The position numbers and the translations under genes are program-made. The notes beneath the pieces were generated by a model. The model was not told the DNA's origin. It saw nothing but the letters and a program-made list of their open reading frames with translations, and ran no database searches. DNA of 64,000 nucleotides from Saprospiraceae bacterium UBA6168 (GTDB lineage Bacteria; Bacteroidota; Bacteroidia; Chitinophagales; Saprospiraceae). Of this stretch, positions 9,201-17,123 are shown one piece after another. The stretch spans positions 1-64,000 of the forward strand of contig DIUC01000051.1 of NCBI GenBank assembly GCA_002435785.1, given 5' to 3'. Position 1 is the first letter of the stretch. Every line of letters starts with the position of its first letter.

Positions 9201-11503
9201 ACATAGGCGACGACATCCTCCTGTGGGGCGGCGTCGTTCAGGTCTTTGGTGGTTGTGTAGGTTTTAAAGTCATAAAAACCCGTTCCTACAAGGTAATTGG
9301 TGCTGGAAAGCGTGCCTTGTACCCTTAGCGTGGCGGGAGCCCCGTCATCAGAGCCGATGTGCAGCCATATCGTGTCCCCCACTGGCACATCGTAGCCGAG
9401 GTCGAGTACGAGGTAATCACCATCGTTGTCAATTTTTGCGTAGTAGTTGCCGTTGCTAGGCACTAAAATTGGTACACCGAGCGCCTCGGTGGGGTTGCTT
9501 ATGGAGTTTTGCGCAAGCACGGTCGTAGCATTGCCCTGTGCAGAAATGCCATAATATTGGTTGGGATAACACCCGTACGCATCCGACCAGTCCACGGTAA
9601 TGAAGATGGTGGCGGTATCGCAAAGCGGCCCACCTTTGGCGAGGGGGGTATTATCACAAATCCTGTATTTAATTTGGTCAACACCGACGAAGTTGACATT
9701 TGGGGTGTAAGTCACCGAGCCATTTCCACCGTTGACAAAAACACCATTACCTGTATTGGTGGAACCAAGGAGGTGGGTCAATACAATGGGATCCATATTG
9801 GGGTCGCTATCGTTGGCCAGCGCGTTTACGGTAATCGGCACACCGGGGAGTGTCTCGTCGAAATCATCCACCGCAACCGGGGGCGCAGGGCGAGGCCGCA
9901 TACTGATATACACATTCTGGAACCCTACTCGTGTACCACAGTCATCAGTGACCATGACTTTGATATAACATTCCGATGGGGTAAGGACGTTGGGCGGCGT
10001 ATAAGTTGTATTTGCGGAAAATGGGTTGGAAAAGGAGCCCCCGCAATTGGTTTCCCAATGGAATTTGTACAGGCCGCTACCACCAGTAGCAGCGGCAGAA
10101 AGCGTGTAAGTGTTGCCCGATTCCATGATATCGGGGATATTGGAGGTTGCATGAATAGCCTTTTGGCCCACTGCCAAAAAGCTGAAGTTGAAGAAAGCCC
10201 TTTGGGCTGCTATGTTTGCTGGGGTATTTGATTTATCAAGCCGGTGGGCAGTTTGGTACATGATATACCCCCGTGCAACATCACCGAAGGCCGGACCAAA
10301 AGCCAATTTGGCGGCCAAGCCAGGCGAAAGCGAAGGCACTTGCGGATGGTCAGGGTCATAAATACCAACAAAAGTGGTAGGACGCCAGCCTGTTTTGGGC
10401 ATGTAAATTTGTTCAGCACCGTTTTCCTGTGCCCCATCCAAAGTCCCGAGGAACTGCATGATAGGATGAGTATGGTAACTATAGCTGTAAGGCAATGTTC
10501 CATCACTATGGCTACCGTCAGGAACGGCAGGCGTCGTAGCCGGTGCTACCGGGTTAAGCATAAGAAAGTTTAGGCGCTGAGCAGGGTTTGAAGGGTTAAC
10601 GATGTTCTCAACATTGCTACCAGCCTTGCAGCCAGCCCAAAGCGAGCCGGCACAGCCACCTTGTGCAGGGCTGGCATTCCAGCTCAACAGGCGGTTGTGT
10701 GTTGCCCATGTAGGCTCTGAGTGTGGCATAAGGAACACGTCGGTACAGCAGTCCAAGTTTTGAGGCAGCGTCCAGTTGTAAGCTGTGGAAGGGATGCCGG
10801 CCCGGTCAAGGTATGCTTTTGCAATTGAACCGTTGTCAGAATTCAACGTCCAGTTCATGGAGTAGTTAAGTACCCTGTTCATGGGTACGGTGACTTCTGA
10901 AGTAGTTGTAACACCTGCCACACCTTGCGCCTGCCAAGCCGCAATAACCGCATCTACCTCAGGCGTTCTGTATTCTGCTGATATAATAAAGGGGCCTCCC
11001 CGGTAGTCAACACCCTCGTAGGTGAAGTCAACGCCGTCCTTTAGCTTTGTTGAATTGATGGACCAAATGATGGGAATATTGTGCGTGTGCAAAAGTTGCC
11101 AAACCAACCCGTAGGGCTTGAGTGCATTGGCAGCAGTCTGTGGCTGTACGCCCATGTTTATGATAAAAGAACCCACAGGAATAGGCTGCATGATGTCTGC
11201 TCCACAGTCGGGGTCGTTGGCATCAATAAGGCCGTCCCCGTCATCGTCTATGCCGTTGTTGCAAATTTCTGGAACAAAAAAAGGTGGGGAAAATGGTGAC
11301 GTTGGTGATTCACAAGCCTCAGTTAGGTCGAGATGGGCAACATAAATGTTCCTGACATTTCTCTTTAAGAGCAGGTAACATTGGGTTGCCAAATCTTGGT
11401 TTTCTTGAATTGTGGCTTCTTTTAGCAGGTTGTTCTCCTCCAAGTTGAAACTTTGGAGTAAAAAACACAAGCCAAGGACAAGTGTGTAAGAAATTTTGCT
11501 CAT
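299..11503 (-). CDS. Giant multidomain secreted adhesin-like protein (3734 aa)
   Basis: This is a secreted surface protein of 3734 aa. An N-terminal signal peptide covers about residues 1-20. The order of modules is: an acidic calcium-loop motif (NNGIDDDGDGLID, about 80-100); an unassigned domain (about 100-460); Big_9-like Ig domains with NDSDP motifs (about 541-630, 805-890, 1075-1160 and three more at 1813-2105); an SdrD-B-like domain (about 1165-1240); two DNRLRE-like domains (about 1380-1765); a DUF11-like domain (about 2115-2262); four SprB/PKD-like repeats separated by DDDGDGL motifs (about 2262-2610); an HYR-like domain (about 2720-2790); two lectin-like beta domains (about 2795-3070); a beta-helix-like stretch (about 3260-3500); a Gly-rich linker; and a C-terminal module with HRNHLG and two EF-hand-like loops ending in IYQGPxND. 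The last part is shared with the 5099-aa protein. No canonical T9SS type A or B sorting domain is visible. The role in adhesion is inferred from the architecture; the substrate is unknown. Confidence 0.9.
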   Translation of the reverse strand: MSKISYTLVLGLCFLLQSFNLEENNLLKEATIQENQDLATQCYLLLKRNVRNIYVAHLDLTEACESPTSPFSPPFFVPEICNNGIDDDGDGLIDANDPDCGADIMQPIPVGSFIINMGVQPQTAANALKPYGLVWQLLHTHNIPIIWSINSTKLKDGVDFTYEGVDYRGGPFIISAEYRTPEVDAVIAAWQAQGVAGVTTTSEVTVPMNRVLNYSMNWTLNSDNGSIAKAYLDRAGIPSTAYNWTLPQNLDCCTDVFLMPHSEPTWATHNRLLSWNASPAQGGCAGSLWAGCKAGSNVENIVNPSNPAQRLNFLMLNPVAPATTPAVPDGSHSDGTLPYSYSYHTHPIMQFLGTLDGAQENGAEQIYMPKTGWRPTTFVGIYDPDHPQVPSLSPGLAAKLAFGPAFGDVARGYIMYQTAHRLDKSNTPANIAAQRAFFNFSFLAVGQKAIHATSNIPDIMESGNTYTLSAAATGGSGLYKFHWETNCGGSFSNPFSANTTYTPPNVLTPSECYIKVMVTDDCGTRVGFQNVYISMRPRPAPPVAVDDFDETLPGVPITVNALANDSDPNMDPIVLTHLLGSTNTGNGVFVNGGNGSVTYTPNVNFVGVDQIKYRICDNTPLAKGGPLCDTATIFITVDWSDAYGCYPNQYYGISAQGNATTVLAQNSISNPTEALGVPILVPSNGNYYAKIDNDGDYLVLDLGYDVPVGDTIWLHIGSDDGAPATLRVQGTLSSTNYLVGTGFYDFKTYTTTKDLNDAAPQEDVVAYVPVTGAMRRLRFTRATGANKPCINGVRYVDMNCLSAVPVANDDAVTICEDHSTYIDVLFNDSDPQDLPLTLTILTQPQYGEIGLQDDKTIKYQPDHDYKGTDNFTYQICNPKGLCDQAVVSITITGDGCLVGQTTQFGGSSHSVADNFPTNAYTNNTGSQNWSTIWTEEGDDGLAGSGKIKATGGLVECAVDGSFAIYRGANLLNTNSAILSFTVNGHNLNGDDVYAVEFSNNGGSNYSTLKLFNSSSPASSTESFDLKAIFGTLGSDVRVRFRRHAGSGGEKFKFDNVQIQYELAGCFGPCVPIPTYPPDAINDYGLTYINTPITIAVQSNDLDPSKLGLTTFLGVSNPPDNGAIALVGNQIKYTPNTGFIGQDVFNYKICNSYGCDSALVTVDVLCVDPEEGRAIQGMVFNDLNLNGFLNNGDAGVPNIRVRLYKDLNANGVVDPGESKLDSALTDAFGNYAFKMGNGVVVNSSSVTNYATTATGSVNTDYPLSYATGAPNGNFVKMGSSNYVVLGFANTIPFGTNVTINLASDKSSGSATISSSLDGLTYSNAVTWSPGYSKDPGSPPPASALLAFNYQVAATDGIKFIKIARTGNNIYVDAAAYKQIVQTGGESSVSLTRIVNSSTDDAEEEGPDGSNLGPGGMSLVSTDLEISQDLESPSAGNQKIGLRFNTINIPPGATIKEATLSFKAVQADSPNSNNGTTALTIKGQATDNAPTFTTAVNNISNRALTTASTLWDPPVWFPTQTYTTPDIKAVVQEIVNRPGWADGNSMAFVITGTGSRSASSYNGGAANAPVLNITYQSHAPVTATLTATEDANIWIGTGGTTKNYGSCNILYNNGNPADRSLIKFDLSNIPSNATIVSASLKMAKIGGSNTATNFSAHKVTNDWTEGTGTCTGTTGVANWAQRKAGINWNTAGGDFDATSEATISVAGNGSYNWDIPAMVQSWVASPSTNYGLLLKFTNEASVNNEMQFGASEHATAANRPQLEVNYTLPPSQDYYVLQLNPASLPPNSTLTTDNIETAVVLNKGDVDCSNNFGLVNHRPPVALPDTAYVSTGTTVVINNTINDYDPEGTPLTMTFLTNPPFGTAVNLGNGTLKFTPNDGFLGWQTFLYKVCDQGTPSLCDTSTVSVLVKPFVNNPPVAQDDYDTTVVNQHVETDVLENDFDQEFDNLTVSLSPSIQQPANGTVTVVNGKLAEYEPNPGFTGNDQYQYIVCDNRVPSLCDTARVFILVKNQPPDALPDYTETSMNVGKTILVLVNDVEPDGHAIILMSAGTNATPNNGQTVKGGTVSINTNGTTDNHADDFINYTPPAGFIGLDTFLYRVRDSGTPNMYDITFVVVRVTGLIDLELTKTVNPPTTQIGQNVTFTLTLLNKGPAPATKVLTIDRLTSSYQYISDNGAGAYDPISGLWHVPNIAVNQTRTLTITAKILNNAQLKNVTEVFAADQVDVDSRPNNDDGDQSEDDEDWATPLLIENCNNGNDDDGDGLVDCADPDCSEEDLINAGFDVAICPGGSANLNASGGTSYTWSNGLGSGASITVSPISTTTYTVTVTNANGCTGTDQVVVTVNPALVANAGTNFTVCAGTPVNLWASASGGVSPYTYAWSNGLGSGATKTVTPTTTTTYTVTVSGSNGCTSTAQITVLVSAVPTASAGSNQTICANNTVTLTATGAGAPSPLSYLWSNGVSGASQTVSPTSTTTYTVTVSSTNGCFNTAQKVVTVQPCVEICNNGLDDDGDGLKDCADPDCGPTANAGADISICAGTPALLSVGVTGGFAPYTYVWSNGIGSGAARLVTPAVTTTYTVTVTAASGCTSTDQVTVVVKTCLEDCTNGVDDDGDGLVDCADPDCSGVTAPVLVNDEYTTCPGMTYSNRVTYNDGNLNNPQFSITSEPQHGTVTIDWTGKFTYIPNSFLCLTDQFTYQVCNEPAGCCQTAVVTMILGDNTAPILTNVPADLTISCDDLVPSSQVVTAFDQCPGIYMDYDEASTLNSAGACGSYTITRTWTATDFCGNSVIGNQKITVLDQTKPEIFQLYTLQNGTNLVAGLAQRVTHDWKYIKFPVTFKSMPVLFANLSTNADVVAATVQLRHVGRQGFEVRLREEEGQDGKHGIENVSWVAIEVGAHNGNMQWEAGTFANVNHDLVQINFSQGFPASPLYFSSLMSTSQPDPATLRHSELTGTGVKLFAQEEQSADAEVNRLNESIGYLAIPADAPLMDKNGDRFGETGSINLTNAWTTVNLTRRYTKPVLIIGGLTNNDGQPVTIRSRNLTSNKFEARLQEWNYLDGNHQPENVSWMVVEGSIPFSQSFYCNATSNKLKADINVFAVDNCDDLVAFGHSEGSSFAGGALVSTQSWTAIDDCGNTTLLSRSDTCKVAAVRLKAMLYGAIVGNGGGNNKMRDNLRTQQLVPLLEPYSKMPTYPYVNIEYPMVTICHNPGQPNQETMLINATDLQQHLGHGDVEGACTPLIPPIPPGAVLAQFRTVANGLWTAPTTWLGGNIPALNGLNGINISVEHDVELPSGDLHLKNNAKLWVSNGSLSVLSGNIRLQASSLFASNATINVPAGFINSWTGACNMNYKDCIIKVGHNFSNESGKRRLENVCLEVGKDFTNGYNGSLDTLINVTATVGLQFRNYSSAKMYMSDSRIKIINGNFSNELGCTMSGNKLVLLVENGNLLNAGLWSLMVNKYCVSGSVNFISSFLPVLKECQNITNYFPACTLDNHVTSGGNSGSGGSPGGGGNQGGTNPTVNAPLSTSTGIMESALLSVAGDQAVVDWLLVELRNIDNLAKVDAYATVVLKRNGEIVSEKGDSVIVFKGMPEEDYYVALRHRNHLGMVTEYPVYLSVSDPPLVDFTDPTTPIKGGNTAGRMNLGKRTFWGGDFNGDGKLIYQGPYNDVFFLFSRVVGDVNNATNLANFIVPGYEAQDFNLDGKVIYQGPNNDRSALLLHSILSHTGNTSLLANYIVLDLIP

Positions 11504-11520
11504 TTTTTTTGTGTTTGTTC
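11504..11520 (-). promoter_or_regulatory. GAACAAACAC leader motif upstream of the 3734-aa gene
   Basis: On the minus strand the sequence GAACAAACAC (11511-11520) is followed by seven A residues and then the ATG. The same 10-mer lies 7 nt before the ATG of the 5099-aa gene and directly before the ATG of the metalloprotease gene. Function unknown; it may be a translation-initiation or 5'-UTR element. It is not a Shine-Dalgarno sequence. Confidence 0.45.
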
Positions 11521-11852
11521 TTAAAAGTCCCGTCTGCGTCCAATGCTTTGCAACGCAGCTAAAGTAAAGCGAGCCTTAAGTGTCCATTTTTGTAAAAGCA
11601 GCACAAAGCCAAGTAAATCTGGATCTGATGACATCGTAGGCTTGGATAGTATGAATAGCCTCGCCAAGTGGCAACCAAGTCGTGTTTACAGCTCGTGACG
11701 AATTTTTCTTTAGTTGAGGGAGAAACCTGAGGGGGGGATTTTACCTGGAAAAGCGAGTTATTTTTTTCAGCTCACTTGTCCAATCACCATTGAAACAACA
11801 ATCTTGCCGAAACGAGGTGTTCGTTTATTTTCCGTATTTCTACTTATGCTCG
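11521..11852. other. Intergenic region upstream of the 3734-aa gene
   Basis: About 330 bp between the leader of one minus-strand gene and the hairpin that ends the next. It should contain the promoter of the 3734-aa gene. I found no convincing Bacteroidota-type promoter (TTTG plus TAnnTTTG), RNA gene or repeat. A short ORF here looks fortuitous. Confidence 0.5.
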
Positions 11853-11887
11853 AAGCGATGGGATTGCTTTGAACAATCCCATCGCTT
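11853..11887 (-). terminator. Hairpin after the metalloprotease gene
   Basis: A perfect 14-bp stem (11853-11866 with 11874-11887) with a 7-nt loop lies 10 bp beyond the stop codon of the minus-strand metalloprotease gene. There is no T-tract after it, so it may be a terminator or an mRNA 3'-end stabiliser. Confidence 0.5.
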
Positions 11888-11897
11888 GGCGAACTCC

Positions 11898-14800
11898 CTA
11901 TTGGCTCCTAATAATCTTAACAACTTTTTGATGTTTGCCATCAATCACCTGAAGATAGTAGTGACCGTATCCCAGTGCCGCCCCAAGGTGGAGCGTTTCA
12001 GTCCTTTGCCCTACTTCCTGCGGTGAAAGCAGCGTCCTGAACACTATCCTGCCGAAAGCGTCGCTTACCATCACCAATGGACTACCTTCAGATACCTGTT
12101 CGAACTCAATGGCCAGCTCGTTGGTAAATGGATTTGGATAGGCCACTATTTGTTGGGGTAGAACCGTTTCGGCTTCTTGCCCATCAATGGTAATAGCTTC
12201 CCGGTCATCTGTCTCTTCTGATGTCAATGCAGGGGCTGTGCCGATGACCACATAACATACCTGGTCAGTAGTATGGGTCCTTTCCTGGTCCATGATTTGG
12301 TCCTCCAACGCCCAGGTCTTGAGGGAGTTTGTGGTCAAAGGAGCACTTGTGGCCAACACGGTCCATGACCCTTCTGTGGCATCTTGACCAGCAGAGCTGA
12401 CGGCTACTCCCTCGACTGCGCCAAACCCAGTCAAAGCATAGGAATAGCCAGCCGCATTATCACTGATACCCATAACGGCATCGGCACCAATGGCAGCAGC
12501 ATACCTTTTGCCGTTGATAGTACCAGTTCCGCTCTCGAAGACCATATAACCCAGCGTCTCGTTAGCTCGGGTTGTGTTGACGTTGTCCTCGCCGATGTGC
12601 TTGCCGATGGAAGTGGCAGTTGCGGTGGCTGGGCTTGCCATTTTGGTATTCAGGCAACTCCAGAAAATCGACCAATTGGGGTCGTTGTAAGTCATGACCT
12701 GACCAACAATCACTGGTATGGTATAGGTGTTGGTGTGGGTTTTAGGTTCATAGGCCCAAGCGTTGTAGCGGGAAGTTTTTGTAGAGAGGTGTTTTTTTGC
12801 CTCAAATTTTATCCCATTGGCCGCCACTGTATAAGTGCCTTCCTCCGCAACCATGTAATAGACAGTGGCAGTGCCAGTTGCACCGGTCGCATTGCCTGCC
12901 ACTTGTAGCTTCACCTGGAAGCTGTTGCCCGTAGCGTTCTGCACCCTGGTTACGATGGATAAGCTTGCGTTGCTGGTGACTACCACGCTCGCTACCACCA
13001 CCATGCTGGTGTAGGTATTTGTCAGGTTCACTGTTTGCCACGTCTCGGATACATTGGTGAGTGTGCCGTACTCGAACTTGGGGTTAAAAGCAAGCGTCGT
13101 GAAGGTACGGCTTGCGGAGTAAACACCCGTACCGCAACTGTTGACCGCCCGTACTCGCCAATAAAGCAGGGTACTGGCAGGAAGCGGGGTACTTGTATAG
13201 CTCAAGGTTGTGATACCCGTGGCATTCACGATTGGGTTTGTAAAGGCGGTATTATTGGCAATCTGCACCTCGTAGGAGGTTGCCCCTGGGACTGCCGTCC
13301 AGCTCAAAACAGGCGTCAATGAAGCACCTATGAAGCCAGTAGCGGGTGCTGACTGTACGGCTTGAGCGGGCGTCGTAACGACGGACAGCACCACCACTTT
13401 GGTTTTGGTGCCAGTGGAGCCTACACCTGATATGGTGATATTATAGTTGCCAACAGTTGTAGCGGTTGTAGCGGTAAACGTCAGTATGGCGCTTCCAGGA
13501 ACAGCCACCGTGCTTGTTGATAAATTGGCCGTTACGCCTGATGGAAGTCCCGTGACAGAGAGCGCCACGTTGCCACTGAAATTTAAAATTTTACCAACAT
13601 TGACAGTAACAGTTGTGCTGCCACCTTTGCAAATTGCTTGAGGGCTTGGGGTCGCATCCACCGAAAAGTCGTTGACAATAAGGGTCTTGAAAGTGCGGGT
13701 GGCAGAGTACACACCTATACCACAATTGTTCACCGCCCTCACCCGCCAATAGTAAGTTACGTTGTCGAGCAAAGCTGTCGGAACAATGTAGCTGGTGGTG
13801 GTAACGCCCGTCACGTCAACAGCTAATGGGCTGGTGAAAGTGTTGGTGGTGGCAACCTGTACTTCGTAAGAAGAAGCTCCCGAAACGGCAGTCCAGCTCA
13901 AGGTTGGGGTCACGGATACATTCGTGGCCCCGGTGGCTGGAGCGGATTGTACGGTCTGAACTGGCGTTGTAACAACGGACAGTACCACCACTTTGGTTTT
14001 GGTGCCAGTGGAGCCGACGCCTGATATGGTGATGTTATAATTGCCAACGATGGTAGCGGTTGTAGCGTTAAGCGTCAGTATGGCGCTTCCAGGAGCAGCT
14101 ACTGTGGTTGTTGAAAAACTGGCCGTTACGCCAGATGGAAGTCCCGTAACGGAGAGCGTCACGTTGCCGCTGAAATTGACAATTTTTCCAACGTTGACGG
14201 TAATCGTTGTGCTGCCACCTCTACAAATTGCTTGAGGACTTGGGGTCGCATCTACCGAGAAATCGTTGACAATCAGCGTCTTGAAACTGCGGGTGGCAGA
14301 GTACACACCTACACCACAATTATTGACAGCCATCACTCGCCAATAGTACGTTACGTTGTCGAGCAAAGCTTGGGCAACAACGTAACTGGTGGTCGTGATA
14401 CCTGTCACGTTGACGGCTAATGGATTGGCGAAAGTATTGGTGGTAGCGACCTGTACTTCGTAGGAAGAAGCACCTGCGACGGCTGTCCAACTCAATGTTG
14501 GGGTCACAGAAACATTCGTGGCTCCGGTAGCTGGGGCGGATTGTACGGCTTGGGCAGGCGCTGTAATCACAGCAATCGCAAACACCTTAGTCTTTGTGCC
14601 AGTGGACCCGACGCCTGTTACCGTAATATTATAATTGCCAGCGGTGGTGCTGGAAGTTGCATTCAATATCAATTGGGCATTTCCTGGTGCAGCTATTTGT
14701 GCAGGCGAAAAACTTGCCGTGACACCAGTCGGAAGCCCTGTGACAGAGAGGGCAACATTGCCACTGAAATTGGAAATCTTGCCAATGTTGATAGCGGCAG

Positions 14801-16808
14801 CGGAACTTCCCCCTTTGCAAACATTTTGAGGTGTCGCTGGAACGTTCACCGTAAAGTCATCGGCAGGCTGTCCGATGGTGAAATTCACATTAGAGATGTC
14901 ATAGAAGATTTTGCCAGTACCCCTCACCATAATCCTCGCTTGCGTGGTTTGATTTTCGGGGAGGGTAACCGCCTGTGTGCCATCGTTTGGCGTTGCACTG
15001 AGCAAGGTGATGGGGTAAGTTAGGCCCCCATCAGTTGACAGCAAAATATCCACATTGGTGGCACTGACGGGGGTCGCAGTTGTACTGGCCACGTTCCAGG
15101 TGACTGTTTGCGTAGAAAGTGCGGGCCAGCTTACCGCCGTGTTCGGCGCTGTGACCACGAATGGCCCAGAACTGGCCACCGTCACCACTATATTATCCTC
15201 TTTGGTGCAGCCGCCGCCAATGTGATTGTCACGGACAGTGAGGCGAAAGTTCAGCGTCCTTGGAACACTGGGGAGCACCTCCCAGGCAGGTATCGTGTTA
15301 TTAATTACGGCTGGTAAATTTGGGAAATAACGAGTGGGGGATGTGGAGGGTGCAATTGACCTGAAAGTAGGGCCGCCCGTATTGGTGGAAACAGGCGGCA
15401 TGGTTGCTGCGGCAAAGTCCATTTGCTCCCAGCAATAAGTCAACACGTCGCCAGGATTGGGGTCGGCGCCATTTCCCGTAAGGAAAAAAGGTGTGGACTT
15501 TGGTATGGCATAGTCTGGTATTATCGTACAAGTGGGTACATTATTGATAGTAGAAAGCGTTGCGCAAGCATTTCCCGACCCGTTCCCAGAGCAGTAGGCT
15601 AAAATCTCCTGAATGCTTATGGCATGGAAATAGGCATCGCTATGCGGCTGGATATTTGGGGTGCAAATGCCAGCGTACCCCATGATGGTGGAGCCGCTTC
15701 CCGGCTCTACTGAGGTAGTGGAATTGCTACTGCAAGGGTTGTTCTGGGTATGGTTGGCACCGAACTGGTGTCCCATTTCGTGGCAGACATAATCAATGTT
15801 AAAAGGATCCCCTACTGGACTGGTGATGCCTGTGGCACCACCACCTTTGTAGGTTGCGTTGCAAACACATTTTACATAAGCCAAGCCAGCGCCGCCTGTC
15901 GCAAACACGTGCCCGATATCGTAATTCGCAGAACCGATGACATTGTTGCAAGTGGTTCTGTTCTCATTTATCATCGCCGATGCATCAAAATTGGTATAGG
16001 GGTCGGTGCTGGCGTTGGTGAAAACAAGCAGGTCGTTGTTGGCGACCAACTGCATGGTGATGGACAGGTCCCTTTCAAAAACGCCGTTCACCCTCGTCAT
16101 CGTGGTGTTCATGGCAGCCATGGCTTGGGACGAGCCACCGTGGAACGCAGTGTATTCGCCCGTGCAAGCCAAGGCCAATGAATAGGTGCGCAACTTGCAA
16201 TCACCCGCCTTCTCAAATTCCAGGAAAGCCTCCGGCCCTTTATGTCCACCATCGTGACTGACTTCGCAAGCCCAGGGTTTGTCTGCGTAAAAATCCTTTT
16301 TGAAGTAAACAACATAGTGTTCATTGTCTTCCCTTGCGTAAGGGTCAATGAACACATGGCCCGTAGCTGCATTGAGCATCATTGCGTGGAAGCCCTGTGG
16401 CGTGAGGTCGAAGCGCAGGTAGGCCGCCGGGTCTTCGATACCGTAGCCAGCATACGATTTTATCTCCGGGTATTTTTTTGCCAAATCGGGGTGCATGATG
16501 GGCGCTTCCACGATGTTGAAACGCTGGAAGCTGCCATCGGGCATTGGCAAGGAAAGCTCAATTGTTTTTGTTAGCGCCTTGTCCGTTTGCCAGAGTGGCG
16601 CTTCTCCCAACAAGTTTAGCATAGCCGACACATCGAGCCGAACTGTGCGGTACTCGTTGGGAATGATTGCCCTGGTCAGTTTTTTTTGATTAAAATGACC
16701 TTCCGCCTTAAAAGTCCATGGATTGGAAGAAGTGGGATTTTTTTTTTGAGCTGAAATTACGTTGCCTAAAGCCAACCAAAAAATCAGTGTGGATAAAAGT
16801 AGCCTCAT
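11898..16808 (-). CDS. Secreted reprolysin-type (M12-like) zinc metalloprotease with Ig/Fn3-like repeats and T9SS type A sorting domain
   Basis: This 1636-aa protein is predicted to be an exported zinc endopeptidase. A signal peptide (about 1-20, ending VISAQ) is followed by a propeptide-like region and a metzincin catalytic domain. The zinc site HEMGHQFGANH lies at residues 343-353, giving the HExxHxxGxxH pattern with catalytic Glu344, and a Met-turn candidate (IMGYAG) follows. Next come a beta-sandwich region and three tandem 198-aa units (about 650-1245), each an Ig-like half (GNVALSVTGLPxGV) plus an Fn3-like half (YYWRVxAVNNCG). Two lectin-like beta domains follow (about 1245-1500). The C-terminus (about 1550-1636; PNPFTNELAIEF then GHYYLQV) is a type A T9SS sorting domain. 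The substrate is not indicated. The gene stands alone, with its own leader and a trailing hairpin. Confidence 0.92.
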   Translation of the reverse strand: MRLLLSTLIFWLALGNVISAQKKNPTSSNPWTFKAEGHFNQKKLTRAIIPNEYRTVRLDVSAMLNLLGEAPLWQTDKALTKTIELSLPMPDGSFQRFNIVEAPIMHPDLAKKYPEIKSYAGYGIEDPAAYLRFDLTPQGFHAMMLNAATGHVFIDPYAREDNEHYVVYFKKDFYADKPWACEVSHDGGHKGPEAFLEFEKAGDCKLRTYSLALACTGEYTAFHGGSSQAMAAMNTTMTRVNGVFERDLSITMQLVANNDLLVFTNASTDPYTNFDASAMINENRTTCNNVIGSANYDIGHVFATGGAGLAYVKCVCNATYKGGGATGITSPVGDPFNIDYVCHEMGHQFGANHTQNNPCSSNSTTSVEPGSGSTIMGYAGICTPNIQPHSDAYFHAISIQEILAYCSGNGSGNACATLSTINNVPTCTIIPDYAIPKSTPFFLTGNGADPNPGDVLTYCWEQMDFAAATMPPVSTNTGGPTFRSIAPSTSPTRYFPNLPAVINNTIPAWEVLPSVPRTLNFRLTVRDNHIGGGCTKEDNIVVTVASSGPFVVTAPNTAVSWPALSTQTVTWNVASTTATPVSATNVDILLSTDGGLTYPITLLSATPNDGTQAVTLPENQTTQARIMVRGTGKIFYDISNVNFTIGQPADDFTVNVPATPQNVCKGGSSAAAINIGKISNFSGNVALSVTGLPTGVTASFSPAQIAAPGNAQLILNATSSTTAGNYNITVTGVGSTGTKTKVFAIAVITAPAQAVQSAPATGATNVSVTPTLSWTAVAGASSYEVQVATTNTFANPLAVNVTGITTTSYVVAQALLDNVTYYWRVMAVNNCGVGVYSATRSFKTLIVNDFSVDATPSPQAICRGGSTTITVNVGKIVNFSGNVTLSVTGLPSGVTASFSTTTVAAPGSAILTLNATTATIVGNYNITISGVGSTGTKTKVVVLSVVTTPVQTVQSAPATGATNVSVTPTLSWTAVSGASSYEVQVATTNTFTSPLAVDVTGVTTTSYIVPTALLDNVTYYWRVRAVNNCGIGVYSATRTFKTLIVNDFSVDATPSPQAICKGGSTTVTVNVGKILNFSGNVALSVTGLPSGVTANLSTSTVAVPGSAILTFTATTATTVGNYNITISGVGSTGTKTKVVVLSVVTTPAQAVQSAPATGFIGASLTPVLSWTAVPGATSYEVQIANNTAFTNPIVNATGITTLSYTSTPLPASTLLYWRVRAVNSCGTGVYSASRTFTTLAFNPKFEYGTLTNVSETWQTVNLTNTYTSMVVVASVVVTSNASLSIVTRVQNATGNSFQVKLQVAGNATGATGTATVYYMVAEEGTYTVAANGIKFEAKKHLSTKTSRYNAWAYEPKTHTNTYTIPVIVGQVMTYNDPNWSIFWSCLNTKMASPATATATSIGKHIGEDNVNTTRANETLGYMVFESGTGTINGKRYAAAIGADAVMGISDNAAGYSYALTGFGAVEGVAVSSAGQDATEGSWTVLATSAPLTTNSLKTWALEDQIMDQERTHTTDQVCYVVIGTAPALTSEETDDREAITIDGQEAETVLPQQIVAYPNPFTNELAIEFEQVSEGSPLVMVSDAFGRIVFRTLLSPQEVGQRTETLHLGAALGYGHYYLQVIDGKHQKVVKIIRSQ
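13050..14865 (-). repeat. Tandem 594-bp coding repeats in the metalloprotease gene
   Basis: Nearly identical blocks recur with a 594-bp period, for example around 13636, 14230 and 14824. Each encodes 198 aa (Ig-like plus Fn3-like). The middle and downstream copies are close at the DNA level, which suggests recent duplication or gene conversion. Unequal recombination could change the copy number. Confidence 0.8.
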
Positions 16809-16818
16809 GTGTTTGTTC
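16809..16818 (-). promoter_or_regulatory. GAACAAACAC leader motif upstream of the metalloprotease gene
   Basis: The 10-mer GAACAAACAC sits directly against the ATG on the minus strand, preceded by a related ACAAACGAAC stretch. It is identical to the motif before the two largest genes, but with no spacer. Confidence 0.4.
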
Positions 16819-17123
16819 GTTTGTGTTCATCTAACTACCTCCTCAAGGTCAGTGCCACAATGCACTTTCAGGAAGCAGCCATTCGCTAAAATCAGTTGGA
16901 GAAACATGCAGGAATTGATGTTTCGCCTATTGTGTGATTGTGTGGGACCAGATTATGTGTTGAGAGGGAAATCTTTTTGTTGGCCAAAAAATATAAAACA
17001 CAGCCAAGCCATCAAGTTCGAGGGAAGAAAGCTAACTCTTCAATAACCATGCCAAGGCACAGAAGTACAATGTTGGAAAGTTTGGTGCTTCACCATTAAG
17101 AATGCCACAAATTATCAAAGCGA
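16819..17123. other. Intergenic region upstream of the metalloprotease gene
   Basis: About 300 bp with no supported gene. It must contain the promoter of the minus-strand metalloprotease gene, but I could not place one. Nothing else stands out. Confidence 0.45.

Noticed and set aside
9509..10231. Plus-strand open frame of 240 codons opposite the 3734-aa gene, and similar ones at 5480-6208 and 29854-30483
   Set aside because: All are shadows of repetitive minus-strand coding sequence without independent coding evidence.
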